Assembly (NCBI GenBank): GCA_030428695.1
Contig: JAUIEM010000419.1
Location: 1 to 8,463, forward strand
Reading direction: 5' to 3'
Length of the DNA: 8,463 nucleotides
From: a bacterium
GTDB lineage: Bacteria > Planctomycetota > J058 > JAJDCP01
Positions 7,401-8,463 of this stretch are shown here, piece by piece; position 1 is the first letter of the stretch; the number at the start of each line of letters is the position of its first letter. A model generated the notes under the pieces. That model saw only the letters and a list, made by a program, of their open reading frames with translations, had not been told where the DNA came from and searched no databases. The position numbers and the translations under genes were made by a program.

Positions 7401-7450
7401 AGCCCCAGGCACAAGAACCACAACCCAGCCATTCCCTCGACACGCAGCAT
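4436..7450 (-). CDS. gspD: Secretin (GspD/PilQ/MshL family) fused to a C-terminal FGE-sulfatase-type domain
   Basis: This 1004-aa protein has a signal peptide at about 1-24; Met7 is an alternative start with a cleaner n-region but no spaced ribosome binding site. An STN/N0-like domain spans about 40-112. Two further N-domains lie at about 133-199 and 202-292. The secretin pore domain covers about 296-557, with VLLEVTILQLS (298-308), VTANPKILAL (404-413), GIKLTFTPFI (452-461) and the signature IPFLGDIPFLGWLF (522-535), ending KEEIVFLITPYVV. A charged helical stretch (558-655) and a Pro/Glu-rich linker (about 680-735) lead to an FGE-sulfatase fold at 745-996. Its family motifs are FVPGGTFWIGS, RLPTEAEWERACRAG, YGLYDMHGNVAEW and YRGGSYLVKASHCRSAYR. 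The secretin part would form the outer-membrane gate, with the FGE-like domain carried once per subunit. One of the two catalytic Cys of true FGEs is missing (Val968 in its place). The reading frame is continuous, with no signal peptide in the middle, so this is a true fusion and not two genes. Confidence 0.95.
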   Translation of the reverse strand: MLRVEGMAGLWFLCLGLLVLPGMGQEEGPPVVTEQRDGTISIAADRDSLRLVVAQLQRYATRSIQLDDSLGDVEVTMFLSNVTPIDALRELADMLNMVLDESGDQLLLSADLSGSLGGGNPGGPGVDLGGDTALYFIPLQNLTLSEAADLTGYIGELVGQSPEWTVSEMPRRNGYVLRATEEVHEEVLRLCAKFDVPSVMETRIYKLKYYAGEGSFDVRRDGVGNIGTTSGEGGEDLDVETGLRYNLQELLEGFLSGGDGTSLHILETESLVIATDYPHNLDRIEALLDQIDKRPRQVLLEVTILQLSIDDGHQLGVDFNTLDGIDFNSIFTGGVEQTVRGTDLSSLATNTGPVGGGANLDDGVGSLSYSSPRDVTDGGLQLGVIKNKVAVFVDAVETIAEVSVTANPKILALDRHRSEIHIGDRLGFTTSDIDVSGGSTTTQETIEFLDTGIKLTFTPFIADNGYVRLLLAPKRSSGIIDANGVPQEEVAELSVNAIVRSGHTLVIGGLMEEVSQNNVNQIPFLGDIPFLGWLFKRQRGSIRKEEIVFLITPYVVNDEDMEEISTRVWAEMEEKRREFESHIWIGNRMRRSYLLLGADGDPRDTDSIARTEWALSLNPLHPTALDVRDQILARRGEQTMVEKLEQNLDLFLHTDPGYWSDRGTAFHPRRTLPMGSAHWNPNIWPEEEDPSDAPSDTATVAVVPEETPGASPWIPEGCAPRTPWWEPSPAQAQAAELARCTLAVESPLGLELAFVPGGTFWIGSDEDEPGRSTNEALAEVTLSQPLYAVATEVTQALWTQVMGTTPFNFKDLPDDVPAEQITWFDAVEFCNKLSEAEGITPAYTIADPVRSAEGRLESATVSLTDGALGYRLPTEAEWERACRAGTRSAYAVGAELGDGDARFNAGEGGGELASVRSYEPNPYGLYDMHGNVAEWCWDWYARARAAEVDPAGPATGMKKVYRGGSYLVKASHCRSAYREQFEPGGFIFYLGLRPVRSVPAEEQR
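4445..4451 (-). promoter_or_regulatory. Ribosome binding site deciding the GTG start of the TPR lipoprotein
   Basis: GGAGGAG on the minus strand lies 5 nt before the GTG at 4439 and encodes part of the last secretin residues (AEEQR). This strong site, together with the lipoprotein signal that begins exactly at that GTG, fixes the start even though the frame stays open for more than 1 kb upstream. Confidence 0.75.
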
Positions 7451-7457
7451 CGCATTT

Positions 7458-7463
7458 CCCCTT
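7458..7463 (-). promoter_or_regulatory. Ribosome binding site for the secretin gene
   Basis: AAGGGG on the minus strand ends 7 nt before the ATG at 7450. It favours this start over the in-frame Met7 codon at 7432, whose only purine-rich sequence (GAGGGA) directly abuts the ATG. Confidence 0.6.
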
Positions 7464-7466
7464 CAC

Positions 7467-7486
7467 GCGGCCGGCCTCGCGGCCGC
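7467..7486 (-). promoter_or_regulatory. GC-rich inverted repeat immediately upstream of the secretin ribosome binding site
   Basis: The arms GCGGCCG and CGGCCGC (7467-7473 and 7480-7486) pair perfectly over 7 bp around a 6-nt loop. In the transcript the hairpin would end 3 nt before the AAGGGG site. It has no following U-tract, so it does not look like an intrinsic terminator. It could modulate secretin translation or mRNA stability, or be a chance result of high GC. Confidence 0.3.
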
Positions 7487-7521
7487 TCCCCAGCGATTCT
7501 CTCTATGCAACCCGGAATGGA

Positions 7522-7537
7522 GGACGTCTGGACGTCC
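7522..7537. promoter_or_regulatory. Compact dyad GGACGTC-n2-GACGTCC, operator-like
   Basis: This is a perfect 7-bp inverted repeat around 2 central bases, which also reads as a direct repeat of GGACGTC. It lies about 30 bp downstream of the promoter-like element and 72 bp upstream of the secretin ATG. The spacing is too tight for a full RNA hairpin and suits a dimeric DNA-binding protein better. No regulator is known to me for this exact sequence. Confidence 0.3.
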
Positions 7538-7567
7538 CGCGTTCCCGTCGTCGCGCGATTTCCCGCA

Positions 7568-7597
7568 AATCTACCAGCTCGCCGGAAGCGCCCGCAA
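7568..7597 (-). promoter_or_regulatory. Possible promoter for the secretin gene and downstream genes
   Basis: On the minus strand TTGCGG (7597-7592) is followed after 18 nt by TAGATT (7573-7568), with a TG two bases before the -10 as in extended -10 promoters. The -35 matches the sigma-70 consensus at 3 of 6 positions and the -10 at 4 of 6. Transcription would begin near 7561 and give a leader of about 110 nt that includes both dyads. The match is weak, and the organism's promoter consensus is unknown. Confidence 0.25.
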
Positions 7598-7607
7598 GCT
7601 GTCCTCT

Positions 7608-7622
7608 CCCCGACGGCCGGGG
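7608..7622 (-). other. Short GC hairpin abutting the PilO-like stop codon
   Basis: CCCCG and CGGGG (7608-7612 and 7618-7622) pair around a 5-nt loop directly after the TGA. No T-tract follows on the minus strand, so this is at best a weak or factor-dependent terminator or an mRNA 3'-end structure. Confidence 0.25.
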
Positions 7623-7623
7623 C

Positions 7624-8271
7624 TCATGTTCCCATCCTCGTCCCGATCACCATCTCGACCCGCACCTGGAGCGAGACCTTTCCATCCTCGAGGTGCTTGA
7701 CCTGGTACTCGACCACCCGCGCGAGCTCGGGCTTGAGCTTCTCGACCGCCACCCCGGGAGGCGGCGGCGGAATCGCATCGCGCTCGATGCGCTCGAGCAC
7801 CAGGCCGACGAGGTTCTGGTCCCCGACCCCGAGCAACGTGAACTCGATGGTCTCGAGGTCGTCCTGGGGACGGTGCAGATCGGCGAAGGACTCGCCGACC
7901 AGACCGAAGTCGAACAGCGGCGCCCCGAAGTCGGGCGCCCGCGTGACCCGGCGCATCAGGCGGTAGATCTTGTCCTTGATGTAGGTCGCGCGGATCAGCT
8001 CGTTGTTCGCGAAGGGGTGCTCGTTGACGTTCTCGAAGGTGCCGTCGAAGGTGTCGATGCGGCTCTTCAGGCGCGGGCGCCAGTTGTCCGGCACCTGCTG
8101 GATGCCGTTGAAGCGCATCCGGTACTCGGCGAGCTTGCCTTCGGACTGTTCCACCACCTTGTCGAGCGCGGCGACTTCCTTCCGCTTCGGCAGCACCATC
8201 AGGAAGAACATCAGGCCGCCGACCAGGGCGGCGCCCGCGATCACCAGCAGCAGCTGGGTCCTCACAGCCAT
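7624..8271 (-). CDS. Bitopic inner-membrane protein of the PilO/MshJ/GspM kind
   Basis: This 215-aa protein has a short N-terminal tail, one membrane helix at about residues 6-27 and a charged predicted coiled coil at about 29-55. A periplasmic region follows, ending in alternating strand-like segments (ETIEFTLLGVG at 140-150, KVSLQVRVEMVIG at 198-210) separated by a helix (QNLVGLVLERIERD). A proline run IPPPPPG sits at 167-173. TM plus coiled coil plus a ferredoxin-like C-terminal domain at about 200 aa is the architecture of PilO and GspM. These proteins form the periplasmic alignment complex with PilN/GspL. The sequence itself has no diagnostic motif, so the call rests on architecture and on its place before the secretin. 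The ATG at 8271 overlaps the upstream gene by 10 nt and follows a strong GGAGGG. Confidence 0.7.
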   Translation of the reverse strand: MAVRTQLLLVIAGAALVGGLMFFLMVLPKRKEVAALDKVVEQSEGKLAEYRMRFNGIQQVPDNWRPRLKSRIDTFDGTFENVNEHPFANNELIRATYIKDKIYRLMRRVTRAPDFGAPLFDFGLVGESFADLHRPQDDLETIEFTLLGVGDQNLVGLVLERIERDAIPPPPPGVAVEKLKPELARVVEYQVKHLEDGKVSLQVRVEMVIGTRMGT

Positions 8272-8463
8272 CGGTCGACCCTCCAGTGCAGGACGTTGCG
8301 GAAGCGGTCGCTCTCGCCGATGCTGTCGAGCTCCCAGTCCTTGTCGATGTCGAAACCCTCGAGCCGCACCAGCCGGCTGCGCATCTCCCCGTACAGGCGC
8401 TGCAGATCGGCCTTCCCCTCCCGCGTCTGCTGGTTGTAGCTGACGACGACCTCGAGGCTGAAG
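8262..8463 (-). CDS. C-terminal fragment of an unidentified protein in the pilN/mshI position
   Basis: The last 66 residues are present, starting FSLEVVVSYNQQTREGK and ending RNVLHWRVDRWL before TGA at 8262-8264; the rest lies beyond the window edge. The segment shows a strand (SLEVVVSYN), a charged helix (about residues 12-36) and an acidic turn (DIDKDWELD). I do not recognise the family from this fragment. Its stop lies 10 nt inside the PilO-like gene, a close coupling. In pilM-N-O, gspL-M and mshI-J gene sets the neighbour upstream of the PilO-type gene is a PilN-type protein, so that is the best guess by position only. Confidence 0.75.
   Translation of the reverse strand, partial: FSLEVVVSYNQQTREGKADLQRLYGEMRSRLVRLEGFDIDKDWELDSIGESDRFRNVLHWRVDRWL
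8279..8284 (-). promoter_or_regulatory. Ribosome binding site for the PilO-like gene
   Basis: GGAGGG on the minus strand lies 7 nt before the ATG at 8271, within the end of the preceding gene. It supports the 10-nt overlapping start chosen for the PilO-like protein. Confidence 0.65.

Larger units (their letters stand above)
7451..7623. other. 173-bp non-coding gap between the PilO-like gene and the secretin gene
   Basis: This is the only sizeable non-coding stretch in the window. No open frame with coding character is visible on either strand. Two short frames that begin near 7455 and 7466 are shadows of the secretin start. The gap holds a GC-rich hairpin next to the PilO-like stop, a promoter-like element, a compact dyad and a second GC-rich hairpin just before the secretin ribosome binding site, each listed separately. 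PilP/MshK-type genes often sit at this place in related loci; none is here. Confidence 0.7.

Noticed and set aside
7140..7466. Two short minus-strand frames starting near 7455 and 7466 as a possible missing pilP/mshK gene
   Set aside because: Both overlap the secretin N-terminus in other frames and give Arg/Pro/Ser-rich sequence with no lipoprotein signal or PilP-like features.
7467..7486. Intrinsic terminator upstream of the secretin
   Set aside because: The 7-bp GC hairpin is not followed by a U-tract in the transcript; the next bases are GTGAAGGGG, the ribosome binding site.
7560..7590. Sigma-54 promoter from the GG/GC-like element CTGGTAGATTTGCGG
   Set aside because: GG and GC are 7 nt apart instead of 10, so the spacing does not fit a -24/-12 promoter.
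4154..7966. A 1270-codon open frame on the plus strand
   Set aside because: It is antisense to the secretin fusion and parts of both neighbours, and even spans the intergenic gap. It has no domain and low-complexity composition. High GC alone keeps such frames free of stops.
1..8463. CRISPR arrays, insertion sequences, tRNA or rRNA genes, attachment sites
   Set aside because: No regularly spaced repeats, transposase motifs, terminal inverted repeats flanking a gene, or cloverleaf-like segments were seen; the window is almost fully coding for one operon.

Overview
The window is one high-GC segment (roughly two thirds G+C by eye), and every gene I can support lies on the minus strand, so it reads from position 8463 down to 1. 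It is the core of an assembly machine of the type IV pilus / type II secretion superfamily. No taxonomic marker is present. The GC content, the non-canonical secretin and the formylglycine-generating-enzyme (FGE-sulfatase) fold point weakly to a Planctomycetota-like or other diderm environmental lineage; this is inference.

In transcription order there are seven genes. (1) The C-terminal end of an unidentified protein in the pilN/mshI position (8262-8463, cut by the window edge). (2) A 215-aa bitopic membrane protein of the PilO/MshJ/GspM kind (7624-8271). A 173-bp non-coding gap follows, with dyad symmetries and a possible promoter. (3) A 1004-aa secretin carrying a complete FGE-sulfatase-type domain at its C-terminus (4436-7450). 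(4) A 377-aa TPR lipoprotein (3306-4439). (5) A 681-aa secretion/pilus ATPase of the GspE/PilB/MshE family, with an N-terminal STAS domain ahead of an MshEN-like domain (1264-3309). A 45-bp gap with a promoter-like extended -10 follows. (6) The inner-membrane platform protein GspF/PilC/MshG (91-1218). (7) The start of a prepilin-like gene (1-94, cut by the window edge).

The genes should work together as follows. The ATPase, held at the cytoplasmic face, drives the GspF-type platform, which extrudes pilin or pseudopilin subunits such as gene 7. The PilN/PilO-like proteins form the periplasmic alignment ring. The secretin is the outer-membrane gate, and the TPR lipoprotein is a good candidate for its assembly factor. 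The gene order (PilN-like, PilO-like, secretin, TPR protein, ATPase, platform, pilin) is collinear with the MSHA pilus locus (mshI-J-L-N-E-G-pilins), with mshK and mshM absent. Three junctions are 4-nt GTGA/ATGA overlaps and one is a 10-nt overlap, which argues for a translationally coupled operon.

The two most unusual points are domain fusions within this machine: a secretin with a C-terminal FGE-like domain, and an assembly ATPase with an N-terminal STAS domain. Both could link the machine to a regulatory or cell-surface function not seen in textbook systems.
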